From the NCBI RefSeq assembly GCF_000619825.1, contig NZ_KK211036.1, positions 243,787 through 307,786 on the forward strand: DNA of 64,000 nucleotides. The letters run 5' to 3'. This document shows positions 34,164-42,732 of the stretch, piece after piece (the first letter of the stretch is position 1; each line of letters opens with the position of its first letter). This DNA is from Prevotella sp. MA2016 (lineage in GTDB: Bacteria; Bacteroidota; Bacteroidia; Bacteroidales; Bacteroidaceae). The position numbers and the translations under genes are program-made. The notes beneath the pieces were generated by a model, which was not told the DNA's origin, did no database searches, and was given only the letters and a program-made list of their open reading frames with translations.

Positions 34164-35672
34164 ATGGCAGAACAAACAAATAGAAGAAGAAAGAGTAATA
34201 ATCAGCTCGTGGATCCTACTTTCGGACACCTGCAACCACAGGCTTTGGAGATAGAGAAAGCCGTGCTGGGAGCGCTCATGATAGATAAGGATGCATATGC
34301 CGTGGTATGTGAGATACTGCGTCCTGAAAGTTTCTATGAACCTCGCAACCAGATGGTTTATGCCGCTATTCGCGACCTGAGTATGGAAGAGAAGCCTGTT
34401 GATATCCTGACTGTGACCGATCAGTTGGCTAAGTCGGGAAATCTGGAACAGGTTGGTGGTCCTGGCTACGTGGCTGAGTTGAGTTCGAGTGTAGTATCAT
34501 CAGCCAATATCGAGTATCATGCTAATATCATCGCACAGAAATCACTGGCTCGACAGTTGATATCTTTCGCTAGTATGATTCAAACCAAAGCCTTTGATGA
34601 CACCATCGATGTAGAGGATTTGATGCAGGAAGCTGAGGGCTCGCTTTTTGAGCTTTCACAGCATAATATGAAGAAGGATTATACAGCTATCGACCCAGTG
34701 ATTTCGTTGGCTGTAAAAGGCATTCAGGATGCTGCTAAGAATACCGACGGACTGACTGGTGTGTCAACGGGCTACTTCAAGCTTGACGATCTGACCAGTG
34801 GTTGGCAGGCATCAGACTTGGTTATTATCGCCGGACGTCCTGCGATGGGTAAGACGTCGTTTGCTTTGTCGATGGCCAAGAATATTGCTGCTGATATCCG
34901 TACGCCTATGGCTTTCTTCTCTCTTGAGATGTCGAACGTTCAGTTGGTGAACCGATTGATTTCAAATGCTTGTGAAATTCAAGGTTCGAAGATTCTGAAC
35001 GGACAGTTGCAGCGCGACGAATGGGAACGATTGGATAAGAATATCAATAAACTGCTGGGAGCTCCACTTTATATCGATGACACACCAGGTCTTTCTGTAT
35101 TCGAGTTGCGTACAAAGGCCCGCCGACTGGTGCGTGAGCATGGTGTGAAACTGATTATGATTGACTACCTTCAGCTGATGAATGCTAACGGCATGCGTTT
35201 CAGTAGCCGTCAGGAAGAGGTGTCAACCATTTCGCGTTCGTTGAAGGGACTGGCTAAGGAGTTGAATATTCCTATTCTGGCACTAAGTCAGCTTAACCGT
35301 GGTGTCGAGAGTCGTGAGGGCTTGGAAGGAAAGCGTCCACAGTTGAGTGACTTGCGTGAGTCGGGAGCCATCGAGCAGGATGCCGACATGGTACTGTTCG
35401 TTCACCGTCCGGAGTATTATCATATCTATCAGGATGACAATGGTCGTGACCTGCATGGTATGGCACAGATCATCATTGCTAAACACCGTAAAGGTGCCAC
35501 AGGTGATGTGCTACTGACATTCCGTGGTGAGTTTACGCGTTTTGAGAATCCAGAGGATAAAGTTATTGAAAACCGTGCACCTATGGGTGGTGGTGAGATT
35601 CTAGGTTCAAAAATAAACGGAGACAACCCACCGTTGCCTCCGTCAGATCCGAACGAACCGTTACCTTTCTAA
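34164..35672 (+). CDS. dnaB: Replicative DNA helicase DnaB
   Basis: DnaB is the hexameric helicase at the replication fork. The 502-residue protein has the N-terminal DnaG-interacting domain (PQALEIEKAVLGALMIDKDAY), a linker, and the RecA-like motor with Walker A GRPAMGKTSFA near residue 225, Walker B IMIDYLQLM and motif DLRESGAIEQDADMVLF. No intein is present. The last residues read NEPLPF, resembling the acidic-Pro-Phe tip of SSB. The final codons form one arm of a hairpin that spans the stops of dnaB and the converging gene. Confidence 0.97.
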   Translation: MAEQTNRRRKSNNQLVDPTFGHLQPQALEIEKAVLGALMIDKDAYAVVCEILRPESFYEPRNQMVYAAIRDLSMEEKPVDILTVTDQLAKSGNLEQVGGPGYVAELSSSVVSSANIEYHANIIAQKSLARQLISFASMIQTKAFDDTIDVEDLMQEAEGSLFELSQHNMKKDYTAIDPVISLAVKGIQDAAKNTDGLTGVSTGYFKLDDLTSGWQASDLVIIAGRPAMGKTSFALSMAKNIAADIRTPMAFFSLEMSNVQLVNRLISNACEIQGSKILNGQLQRDEWERLDKNINKLLGAPLYIDDTPGLSVFELRTKARRLVREHGVKLIMIDYLQLMNANGMRFSSRQEEVSTISRSLKGLAKELNIPILALSQLNRGVESREGLEGKRPQLSDLRESGAIEQDADMVLFVHRPEYYHIYQDDNGRDLHGMAQIIIAKHRKGATGDVLLTFRGEFTRFENPEDKVIENRAPMGGGEILGSKINGDNPPLPPSDPNEPLPF

Positions 35673-35677
35673 CGGTT
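35656..35677. terminator. Hairpin spanning the stop codons of two converging genes
   Basis: A perfect 8-bp stem, AACCGTTA / TAACGGTT with loop CCTTTC, covers the dnaB stop and touches the stop of the converging gene. There is no T-run, so it may be a weak or factor-dependent end, or a barrier to exonucleases. Confidence 0.5.
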
Positions 35678-37388
35678 ACTTGTATTTCTCAATCAAATTA
35701 TCGGCCTGCAGATTGCCCATTTCCTTGGCTTTCTGCAGGTTTTGTATTCCCTCCTTCTTGTTGCCCTTCAGGCATTGAGCCACACCTAAGAACAGATAGC
35801 CGTCGCTATCACTGGCATCTACTGCCAAGCTCTCTTTGGCGGTGGCAATAGCATTGTCGTACATACCTACACGAATTTCAAGTGAAGCTTTTTCTGCATA
35901 ATAGAAAGTCTCTTTAGGATTCATCACAATAGCGCGGGTGATGTCATTGAGTGCCTGCTGATACAGGCGTCCTTCTATCTCTGCCTGATGACGGATATAG
36001 TAGAAATTGTCGTTTACATTTGCCTTCATGAGCTCTTCGTAGTCGTTCATGTCAGCAATAGCATCGCGATACTTCTTGGCTTGAAGACGAGCCTGGGCGC
36101 GCGACCAGAGATAAGGGGCTGCCTCTTTGAGATATGGCTTACTGAAGGTGCACATGGCGCTGTCCATCAATGCCAGCATAGCTGTGGTATCTTTGAGCAT
36201 CTCCTTGCATCGCGCTGCACTGAAATAAAGTTCGGCGCTCTTAAGGTTGGTGCCCGAAAGTTCATTGTAGATATCATAAGCTTCGGCATACTTCTTCTGA
36301 CCAAACAGAATGTTGGCTTCCATCTGTCGATACATCAGCTGTGGGTTCTGTGCATACGCAGTGCGAACCTCTTCGAGCGCTTTTTCGAATGTCCATTTGT
36401 CGTAAGCCACATCAGCCTGGAAAATCATCTTGTTGTAGATCATACGGGCATAATTATAATGAACATCGTCTTTCTGTGTAGCGTTCTTGATGGCTGTTTC
36501 CATGTCTCTGTCAGCTGCTGCAAAATCATTCTGTGCAGCCTTTAACTGGGCGCGATACATATATCCATCAGCTGCATTTGGGAACTTCTGGATAAAATCT
36601 TCAATCAGTGTGACATAAGCGGCAGAATCCTGACGTGTCTGAGCCATGTAAAGGGCCAGCACAGCCTCCTTGATATTATCGGGTAGCTCCTTCTTAATCT
36701 TAGTCTGCAACAAGGTTGACTCATTCATGCCGAAGCCTGAAATCTTAAGTGAGTCAGCAAAGCGTGCGCTCACGGCATAGTTGAGCGTGTCTTTATCCGA
36801 GGCAGGCTGCTGCATCAAACCGATAACCTCGCCAGTCTGATTGAAAAGGGGACAGCTGACGGTGTTGGCAGGCATGGTGAGTGCTATGGTATAGTAATCG
36901 TATTCGCCTTGGAAGGTCTCTGCCTTGCGTATGGCGCCTGCAGGCACGTTCTTTACTTCGTGGTAGGGTAACAGCCAAGCCTGACTGCCTACAGTTGCCG
37001 AAGCACTACTAATGGCAAGAGGTTGCGTCTTTCCATTGACACGGAACTTCGCAACATCGTACATATCATTGACACCTATGATGCTTACTACAGGTAACTC
37101 CTTGCCTGAAGCATCAATGACAATAGCGCGGCTTGCACCCTTGAACGGAGTGTAGTTGCTGACTGCCTCACCATTGCTGCCTGTAAAGAAACCATTGCTG
37201 CTACCGATAAGTGACCCGTCGTCAGCAAAGGTTTTTAAGGTGAACACAGACTTAGTCGCTTTTTTTACCCAGCTAGGTTGGGCATTAGATAGTAAAGGCA
37301 TAAACGAATAAGCGAATACAAGGAAAACCTTGATACTGTTGATGATAAATTTCTTATCAATTCTGATTGTATTTTCTATTGATTTCAT
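35676..37388 (-). CDS. Exported trypsin-fold pseudoprotease with TPR domain
   Basis: The 570-residue protein has a signal peptide (cleavage near LLSNAQPSW), a trypsin-like domain (about 40-230) and TPR repeats (about 240-560). The protease fold is degenerate: the catalytic-His motif reads SNYTPFKGA with Thr in place of His, and the Gly-Asn-Ser-Gly-Gly motif is replaced by NTVSCPLFN, leaving no Ser at the expected place; only the Asp position (MYDVAKFRV) is kept. It is therefore probably a binding scaffold, not an enzyme. I recall the same changes in Bacteroides relatives, so the loss looks ancestral. It is the last gene of the dnaN operon. Confidence 0.82.
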   Translation of the reverse strand: MKSIENTIRIDKKFIINSIKVFLVFAYSFMPLLSNAQPSWVKKATKSVFTLKTFADDGSLIGSSNGFFTGSNGEAVSNYTPFKGASRAIVIDASGKELPVVSIIGVNDMYDVAKFRVNGKTQPLAISSASATVGSQAWLLPYHEVKNVPAGAIRKAETFQGEYDYYTIALTMPANTVSCPLFNQTGEVIGLMQQPASDKDTLNYAVSARFADSLKISGFGMNESTLLQTKIKKELPDNIKEAVLALYMAQTRQDSAAYVTLIEDFIQKFPNAADGYMYRAQLKAAQNDFAAADRDMETAIKNATQKDDVHYNYARMIYNKMIFQADVAYDKWTFEKALEEVRTAYAQNPQLMYRQMEANILFGQKKYAEAYDIYNELSGTNLKSAELYFSAARCKEMLKDTTAMLALMDSAMCTFSKPYLKEAAPYLWSRAQARLQAKKYRDAIADMNDYEELMKANVNDNFYYIRHQAEIEGRLYQQALNDITRAIVMNPKETFYYAEKASLEIRVGMYDNAIATAKESLAVDASDSDGYLFLGVAQCLKGNKKEGIQNLQKAKEMGNLQADNLIEKYK

Positions 37389-37397
37389 GTTTTATTG

Positions 37398-39056
37398 TTA
37401 TTTCTTGAGTAATTCTTTAGCATTCTGAATGGCAGCCTCTGATACATCGCTACCACTCAGCATCTGTGCTATCTCGCGTACGCGTTCATCAGTATCAAGC
37501 TGTCGCATCTTGCTAGTGGTGCCATTGGCTGTTTCATTTTTCTCTACCTTATAATGCACTGAGCCCAAGGCAGCAATCTGTGGTAGGTGCGTGATGCTGA
37601 TAACTTGTCGGCCATGACCGCCCATTTCTTTCATGATCTGTGCCATCATCTCAGCAGTCTTTCCGCTGACACCGGTGTCAATCTCATCGAAAATGATAGT
37701 GGGCAACTTCACGGCGCCGCTGATCATCGCTTTCAGCGACAGCATGACGCGTGCTATCTCACCGCCAGAAGCCACTTGCGAAACAGGTTGGAGTGGGGTG
37801 GAGGTGTTGGCGCTGAAAAGGAATGAAACTCTGTCTGCACCATTTATACCAAGTTCAGTTGCTGACAGTTGTATGCTGAAGCGTACATGTGGCATGCCGA
37901 GTGGTATCAGGCGTTGCTGCATTTCTTCCTCAATTTTCTTAGCTGCCTTGATGCGGAGCTTGGTAAGTTTCTCAGCCTCCTTATGAGCCTGAGCTTCCTG
38001 CTGCTTGAGGCGCGATTTTATTTCGTCGAGTGACTCATCACCATTCTCGATGGCTTGCAGTTGCTGTTGCAGGTTGTCGCGCTTCTCAATCAGTGCCTCT
38101 ACACTATCAACATGATATTTCTTTTCTAACTCATATATTCTATCCAATCGACTGTTCACCTGATCTAGTTCGGCTGGATTGAAATCCACTGACTCCAGCA
38201 TGTCAGAGATTTCGTGGGCAATATCCTTGAGGTCGATATAGCTGCTGTCGATGCGCTGTATCAAGTCGATGACACCGGGATAGACATTCTCTATGCTATG
38301 CAAAGCTGACAGTGATGAGCGAAGGGATTCAATGACGCCATTCTGTTCGGCCGAAAGGGCATTGTCGGTGGTATATAGTGCACTCTTGATGTCCTCAGCA
38401 TGCTCCATGGTGTCGCTACGTTGCTCCAGTTCTTCCTGTTCGCCTTTAATGAGTTGGGCGTTGAACAGTTCTTCATACTGGAACTGCAGGAAATCGCGAC
38501 TGTCACGATTGCGTTCTATAGCTGCTATCAGCTCAGCCAGTTCCTTTTCTGTGGCTTGATAGGCAGTATATATTTGCTGATAATTGGCTAATTGTGTGGC
38601 ATCATCAGCAATAATATCTACCACTTCCATCTGGAAGTCTTGCTTATTCAGCAACAGGTTCTGGTGTTGCGAATGCACATCCATTAGCTGGTCGCCCAGT
38701 TCCTTGAGCATAGAGAGGGCTACTGGTGTGTCGTTGATGAACGCACGACTCTTGCCGGCAGCTGTCAGTTCACGGCGTATGATACAGTCGTCGGCATCAT
38801 ACTCGATATCATTATCGGTGAAGAATGTCTCCATGCCATAGCGTGACAAGTCAAAATGTGCTTCGATGACACATTTGTCAGCACCTTGCTTGATAGTTTT
38901 AGAGTCGGCACGCTGACCCAATAGCAATGCGATGGCACCTAGTATAATACTCTTACCGGCTCCAGTCTCACCTGTGATGACCGAAAAACCCTCGTAGAGC
39001 GAGATGTCCAGTTCGTCAATCAGCGTGAAGTTCTTGATATATAAATGCTTAAGCAT
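37398..39056 (-). CDS. recN: DNA repair protein RecN
   Basis: RecN is an SMC-like ATPase that helps hold and repair double-strand breaks. The 552-residue protein has Walker A GETGAGKSIILGAI near residue 35, a long central coiled coil (about 150-360, rich in Glu/Gln/Leu), the signature VASGGEIARVMLSLK and Walker B TIIFDEIDTGVSG. The start at 39056 (MLKHLYIKNFTLIDEL) gives the usual N-terminus and leaves an 8-base gap; an earlier in-frame start would overlap the DUF4835 gene. Confidence 0.95.
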   Translation of the reverse strand: MLKHLYIKNFTLIDELDISLYEGFSVITGETGAGKSIILGAIALLLGQRADSKTIKQGADKCVIEAHFDLSRYGMETFFTDNDIEYDADDCIIRRELTAAGKSRAFINDTPVALSMLKELGDQLMDVHSQHQNLLLNKQDFQMEVVDIIADDATQLANYQQIYTAYQATEKELAELIAAIERNRDSRDFLQFQYEELFNAQLIKGEQEELEQRSDTMEHAEDIKSALYTTDNALSAEQNGVIESLRSSLSALHSIENVYPGVIDLIQRIDSSYIDLKDIAHEISDMLESVDFNPAELDQVNSRLDRIYELEKKYHVDSVEALIEKRDNLQQQLQAIENGDESLDEIKSRLKQQEAQAHKEAEKLTKLRIKAAKKIEEEMQQRLIPLGMPHVRFSIQLSATELGINGADRVSFLFSANTSTPLQPVSQVASGGEIARVMLSLKAMISGAVKLPTIIFDEIDTGVSGKTAEMMAQIMKEMGGHGRQVISITHLPQIAALGSVHYKVEKNETANGTTSKMRQLDTDERVREIAQMLSGSDVSEAAIQNAKELLKK

Positions 39057-39064
39057 AATTCTCT

Positions 39065-39970
39065 TTATTTGGTAATTAGTTCCCAACTATTGTTTTGCGA
39101 GGCGTTGAGCCCCATCAGCAAATTGTAGATGCGCTGTTTCTCTTTCTGTGTGCCTTTACCTTTGTAGATGCTGGACAGTTCGTCTTTCTTATAGTCGGTC
39201 CATATCTGTGGCAGCAGGCTCAGCGGTTTGTTTTCATGGGCCTGTTGCAGATCGTTCTCCAAGGCCGCTGTTATCTCTGTGCGTCCACGTTCGCTATTAT
39301 TGGCCATCTCGTCTAGCCCTTTACGATAGTAGTCGTATTGCAACTGGCGGAAGGGTTTCAGCGACTCGTCCATATAATCGTTGATGATGGCAAACCGATT
39401 TCTGTTGTCCTCGAATGATTTCCAGCCGGTGAAGCCCAGATTCTGTGCATTGTTTACTAATACCAAGCAACGCTGCAGTACGTCTGTGCCACCCATGGGC
39501 GAGAAACTGTCGAGGTCAATGCCAATCACCAGTAGGGCGTAGTAGGCGAGTAGGGCAGTCAGTTGGTTGTCGATATTCTCTTCAGCAAAGTTCAACTGAT
39601 CGAACAGTTGAAAGTTGAAGTTAAAACTGGCATCCCTATTATTATATAATGTAGTGGTATAATCAGCATTGAATACCGGACGGTTGGCTTGTATGAGTGC
39701 AGTGCATTCAAAACGATTTTCATCGCGGAGATACTTGTTTACAGTCAAGTTTATGTTGCACTGTATGCGTTCGTTCTGCTGAAACTGCAAGTCGGTCCAG
39801 GAGCGTTCATTCATAAACTGCTCGATGGTCTGTTGCAGGTTTTCAAAGACGCTGGCATCAGTGCCTTGTATCTGACTATGGTTCACACTAACCTTAACTT
39901 GCAGCTCTTGGGCATGTATTCCAAGAACTGCAAGCAGTGTCAGTGTGATTAAACAAGTTTTCCTGTTCAT
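39065..39970 (-). CDS. DUF4835 family exported protein (possible PorD-like)
   Basis: The 301-residue protein begins with a signal peptide (MNRKTCLITLTLLAVLGIHA, cleavage before QELQVKV) and matches the DUF4835 family, with the motifs QELQVKVSVNHSQIQGTDASVF and YYALLVIGIDLDSFSPMGG. Members have been linked to type IX secretion under the name PorD in some annotations; I cannot verify that here. The gene overlaps the exonuclease gene by ATGA and precedes recN by 8 bases, a neighbourhood conserved in Bacteroidetes. Confidence 0.82.
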   Translation of the reverse strand: MNRKTCLITLTLLAVLGIHAQELQVKVSVNHSQIQGTDASVFENLQQTIEQFMNERSWTDLQFQQNERIQCNINLTVNKYLRDENRFECTALIQANRPVFNADYTTTLYNNRDASFNFNFQLFDQLNFAEENIDNQLTALLAYYALLVIGIDLDSFSPMGGTDVLQRCLVLVNNAQNLGFTGWKSFEDNRNRFAIINDYMDESLKPFRQLQYDYYRKGLDEMANNSERGRTEITAALENDLQQAHENKPLSLLPQIWTDYKKDELSSIYKGKGTQKEKQRIYNLLMGLNASQNNSWELITK

Positions 39971-40824
39971 CCGTTAAGTTTTGACTCGCGTAAACGAATT
40001 CTGGTAAGCACTTGTTTGGTATTATACGTGAAGTCGCCAGAGAGTATCCAACTGTAATAGCCCGGATCGATGTGCAACACATCTGCTACAGGAATTCCCT
40101 TATGCTTACCAAAGTTGAATACTTCGGTCATACGTGGATTGCCATCTTCGTCGAGTAGGGTATTGCCATTACGGTCTTTCATCTCTGCCCATACGATACG
40201 GCCAGCGAAGTCAACATTATTGTTAACGCGTGAGAATTCGGCTAGCTTGTTGATGTCGTTCTCTAGCATCTTCTCTGGGTCTTCATTGGCACCTGGTGCA
40301 TATTTGTCCAGTTCGCCCATGAGTACACGGTATGTAGCCTCTGTATCCTGGTCGGCACGATGGGCTTCAAAGTCTTCCTCCATCTTACGACCGCAGTAGA
40401 ACTTGTAGGCGGCAGCCAGATTTCGGCGCTCCATCTTGTGGAAAATGGTTTGCGCGTCAATCATCTTGCTCTTGCTGAAATCGAAATCTACGCCAGCGCG
40501 CAGAAATTCTTCGGCCAACAAGGGAATATCGAAATGGTTAGAGTTGAATCCAGCAAAATCACATCCGGTGAATTTCTCGGCCAGTGTGGCACCCATCTGC
40601 TTGAATGTAGGTTTGTCCTTCACATCCTCGTTAGAGATACCCGTCAGTTGGGTAATCATTGGTTCGATGGGCTTTTCTGGGTTTACCAATTCGTTGCCGC
40701 GTTCCTCGCGTCCGTCGGGATATACCTTTATATATGAAATCTGGATAATACGGTCCTTAACCAAGTCAAGGCCCGTAGTTTCCAGATCAAAAATAACCAG
40801 TGGTTTAGTTAAATTCAGTTTCAC
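39967..40824 (-). CDS. DnaQ-like 3'-5' exonuclease with ExoX-type C-terminus
   Basis: The 285-residue protein has an N-terminal DEDDh exonuclease domain: FDLETTGLD (DxE), NSNHFDIPLL (Asp) and HRADQDTEATY (His and Asp). The C-terminal part contains FGKHKGIPVADVL...DPGYYSWIL, a short motif found at the C-terminus of ExoX-like nucleases. It may act as a proofreading or repair exonuclease; it is not fused to polymerase III alpha. It lies 19 bases after dnaN and overlaps the DUF4835 start by ATGA. In relatives I recall a coaBC gene in this cluster; none is present here. Confidence 0.88.
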   Translation of the reverse strand: MKLNLTKPLVIFDLETTGLDLVKDRIIQISYIKVYPDGREERGNELVNPEKPIEPMITQLTGISNEDVKDKPTFKQMGATLAEKFTGCDFAGFNSNHFDIPLLAEEFLRAGVDFDFSKSKMIDAQTIFHKMERRNLAAAYKFYCGRKMEEDFEAHRADQDTEATYRVLMGELDKYAPGANEDPEKMLENDINKLAEFSRVNNNVDFAGRIVWAEMKDRNGNTLLDEDGNPRMTEVFNFGKHKGIPVADVLHIDPGYYSWILSGDFTYNTKQVLTRIRLRESKLNG

Positions 40825-40843
40825 TTCCTTTGTCTCCCGCTTT

Positions 40844-41968
40844 TTAATCGTTAATAAGCATTGGCATCATCAGCATAATAACTTCCTGATTCTCAGGCTG
40901 CTCTGACGGCAGAACAAGACCTGCACGGCTTGAGTCAGCCAACTGGATGATGACATCAGTGCACTCGATGTTGCCAAGAATTTCGATGAAAGCATTACCC
41001 TTGAATCCGATGCTCATTGGCACGCCGTTATATTCGCAGGTCATGCGTTCGGTAGCTGTCTTTGAGAAGTCGAAATCTTCGGCATCCAACTGGAAGGTGG
41101 AGCCTTCTACGTGAAAACGCACCAGGTTGCTTGAGTCGTTTGCGAATGGCTGTACGCGGCGCAATGCTGCCAGGAGTGTCTGTCGGTCCAGACGAACCTC
41201 ATTGGGGTTATTCTGTGGAATCACTGAATTATAGTTGGGGTAGCGGCCCTCGATGAGACGGCACTGCAGGATACCATCGCCGTAATTAACTTCTGCGTTG
41301 CGCTCGTCAAAGCGGATTACAACGTCGCCACCATCTTTTCCTAAGAGGTTCTTCAGCAGGTTGGCTGGCTTCTTTGGCAGGATGAAAGCAGAAGGCTCTT
41401 CGCTCTTGATAGTGAAGATCTTGTTGCGCACCAGCTTATGACCATCAGAAGCTACAACAGCCAAGTGGTCGGCAGTGAGGTCGAAATAGATACCATTCAT
41501 TACAGGACGCAACTCATCCTGAGCAGTAGCAAAAATACTACGGTTGATATTCTCGGCCAGGAGTGCATTGGGCAGTGTGATGCTCTTAGCAAACTCTGAG
41601 ATAGGCTGCACTGCTGGGAACTCGTCGGCGTTGTCAACAGGAAGTGAGAACAAACCGTTCTGGTATGTGATTTTTACCAGGCTCTGTTCCTGATTCACGT
41701 CGAAGGTGATTGGCTGCTCAGAGAAACCTTTGACAGCCTCGAGCAAGTCGTGATTGCCAATGGCGAATTTGAAATCACCATCGCTCTCTGTCAGCTCCAG
41801 CTGGGTCTTCATCACATTCTCTGAATCTGAGGCTGTCAGATGCAGGATGTTGTTCTCAATTTCGAATAAAAAGTCGCCCAGGATAGGAAGCGCATTTTTA
41901 CTATTAATCACTCTCGAGAGTGCAACGAGCTTAGAGCTCAGTGCGGTACTTGATACTGTAAATCGCAT
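40844..41968 (-). CDS. dnaN: DNA polymerase III beta subunit (sliding clamp)
   Basis: DnaN is the ring-shaped clamp that tethers DNA polymerase to DNA. The 374-residue protein shows the three-domain clamp pattern, with MRFTVSSTALSSKLVALSRVI at the N-terminus, NGIYFDLTADHLAVVASDGHKLV in domain 2 and the C-terminal end VIMLMMPMLIND, where relatives end in MPMR/L. It is the first gene of a five-gene unit through the exonuclease, DUF4835, recN and the pseudoprotease (gaps 19, -4, 8 and 9), with a strong promoter shared back-to-back with DUF3127. No dnaA is adjacent, so this is not an obvious origin region. Confidence 0.96.
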   Translation of the reverse strand: MRFTVSSTALSSKLVALSRVINSKNALPILGDFLFEIENNILHLTASDSENVMKTQLELTESDGDFKFAIGNHDLLEAVKGFSEQPITFDVNQEQSLVKITYQNGLFSLPVDNADEFPAVQPISEFAKSITLPNALLAENINRSIFATAQDELRPVMNGIYFDLTADHLAVVASDGHKLVRNKIFTIKSEEPSAFILPKKPANLLKNLLGKDGGDVVIRFDERNAEVNYGDGILQCRLIEGRYPNYNSVIPQNNPNEVRLDRQTLLAALRRVQPFANDSSNLVRFHVEGSTFQLDAEDFDFSKTATERMTCEYNGVPMSIGFKGNAFIEILGNIECTDVIIQLADSSRAGLVLPSEQPENQEVIMLMMPMLIND

Positions 41969-42012
41969 AGTTTATAGTTATTTTATTATTCTACATATTA
42001 TATTATTGGTTA

Positions 42013-42044
42013 CAAAATTACAAAAAAACGTTGAAATGAGCAAA
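42013..42044 (-). promoter_or_regulatory. dnaN promoter
   Basis: On the minus strand, TTTG (plus CAAA 42041-42044) and TAATTTTG (42013-42020) have a 20-base spacer, a perfect consensus. Confidence 0.83.
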
Positions 42045-42058
42045 AAAAAAAGGAGAAA

Positions 42059-42091
42059 TTTGTGATATTCAAACTATTTTTAGTAATTTCG
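42059..42091 (+). promoter_or_regulatory. DUF3127 promoter
   Basis: TTTG at 42059-42062 and TAATTTCG (7 of 8) at 42084-42091 have a 21-base spacer. The two divergent promoters have their -33 boxes only 14 bases apart, so they may influence each other. Confidence 0.68.
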
Positions 42092-42135
42092 CACACTGAA
42101 AAAGATAAATTCAACAAATAAAAGCAAAAAAGATA

Positions 42136-42522
42136 ATGGAATTAACAGGTAAAATCATTGCGGTAATGGAGCCTCGTGGAGGTGTTTCGGCCCGTACAGG
42201 TAACTCATGGAAGACTCAGGAATACGTTTTGGAGGTTCCGGGTCAGTATCCTAAGCGTTGCGTATTCAACGTGTTTGGCGAAGATAGAATCAATCAGTTC
42301 AATATCCAGAACGGTGATGAGCTCACCATCCAGTTTGATATAGATGCCCGCGAGTATAATGGTCGTTGGTATAATGATGTTCGTGCATACAACGTTATTC
42401 GCGGTCAGCAGCCTGTAGCAGGTGCTCCAGTTGCAGCTGCTGTTGCTTCTGAGGCTACATCACCATTCCCACCAGCGCAGGAGCCTGCTGGCGAGGGTTC
42501 TACTGATGATCTGCCATTCTAA
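42136..42522 (+). CDS. DUF3127 protein, SSB-like with an SSB-type tip
   Basis: The 128-residue protein has a DUF3127 domain (about 1-95), predicted to be an OB-like beta barrel (MELTGKIIAVMEPRGGVSAR, YPKRCVFNVFGED, ELTIQFDIDAREYNGRWYND). A Pro/Ala-rich linker leads to the C-terminal residues DDLPF, which closely match the DDDIPF tip by which single-strand-binding protein recruits repair and replication enzymes. This suggests a single-strand-binding or SSB-competitor role, but that is inferred. It is divergent from dnaN and is terminated by a strong hairpin. Confidence 0.85.
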   Translation: MELTGKIIAVMEPRGGVSARTGNSWKTQEYVLEVPGQYPKRCVFNVFGEDRINQFNIQNGDELTIQFDIDAREYNGRWYNDVRAYNVIRGQQPVAGAPVAAAVASEATSPFPPAQEPAGEGSTDDLPF

Positions 42523-42558
42523 TTTGAGTATACATATTATACATTTAGAATAAAAGAT

Positions 42559-42600
42559 TTAGAATAGCTCTTACGAATTGGGAGCTATTCTAATTTTTAT
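42559..42600 (+). terminator. Terminator after the DUF3127 gene
   Basis: A perfect 12-bp stem TTAGAATAGCTC / GAGCTATTCTAA is followed by a T-rich run. Between here and 42733 I see no gene; a lone TATTTTTG (42676-42683) resembles a -7 box but has no -33. Confidence 0.85.
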
Positions 42601-42732
42601 TTAGAATCGTCATTATGATAAATATGGTGCTTGAAGAAGAAAAGATTAAGACCGATCAATAAATTATATGTGCCCTATTTTTGCGGTGTTCTGAACGAAC
42701 CTGATTATTGATTGGAAATATGCAAGAAATAT

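Noticed and set aside
42601..42732. Possible tiny gene or sRNA between the DUF3127 terminator and trmN6
   Set aside because: Only a 15-codon frame and a lone -7-like box; not enough evidence.
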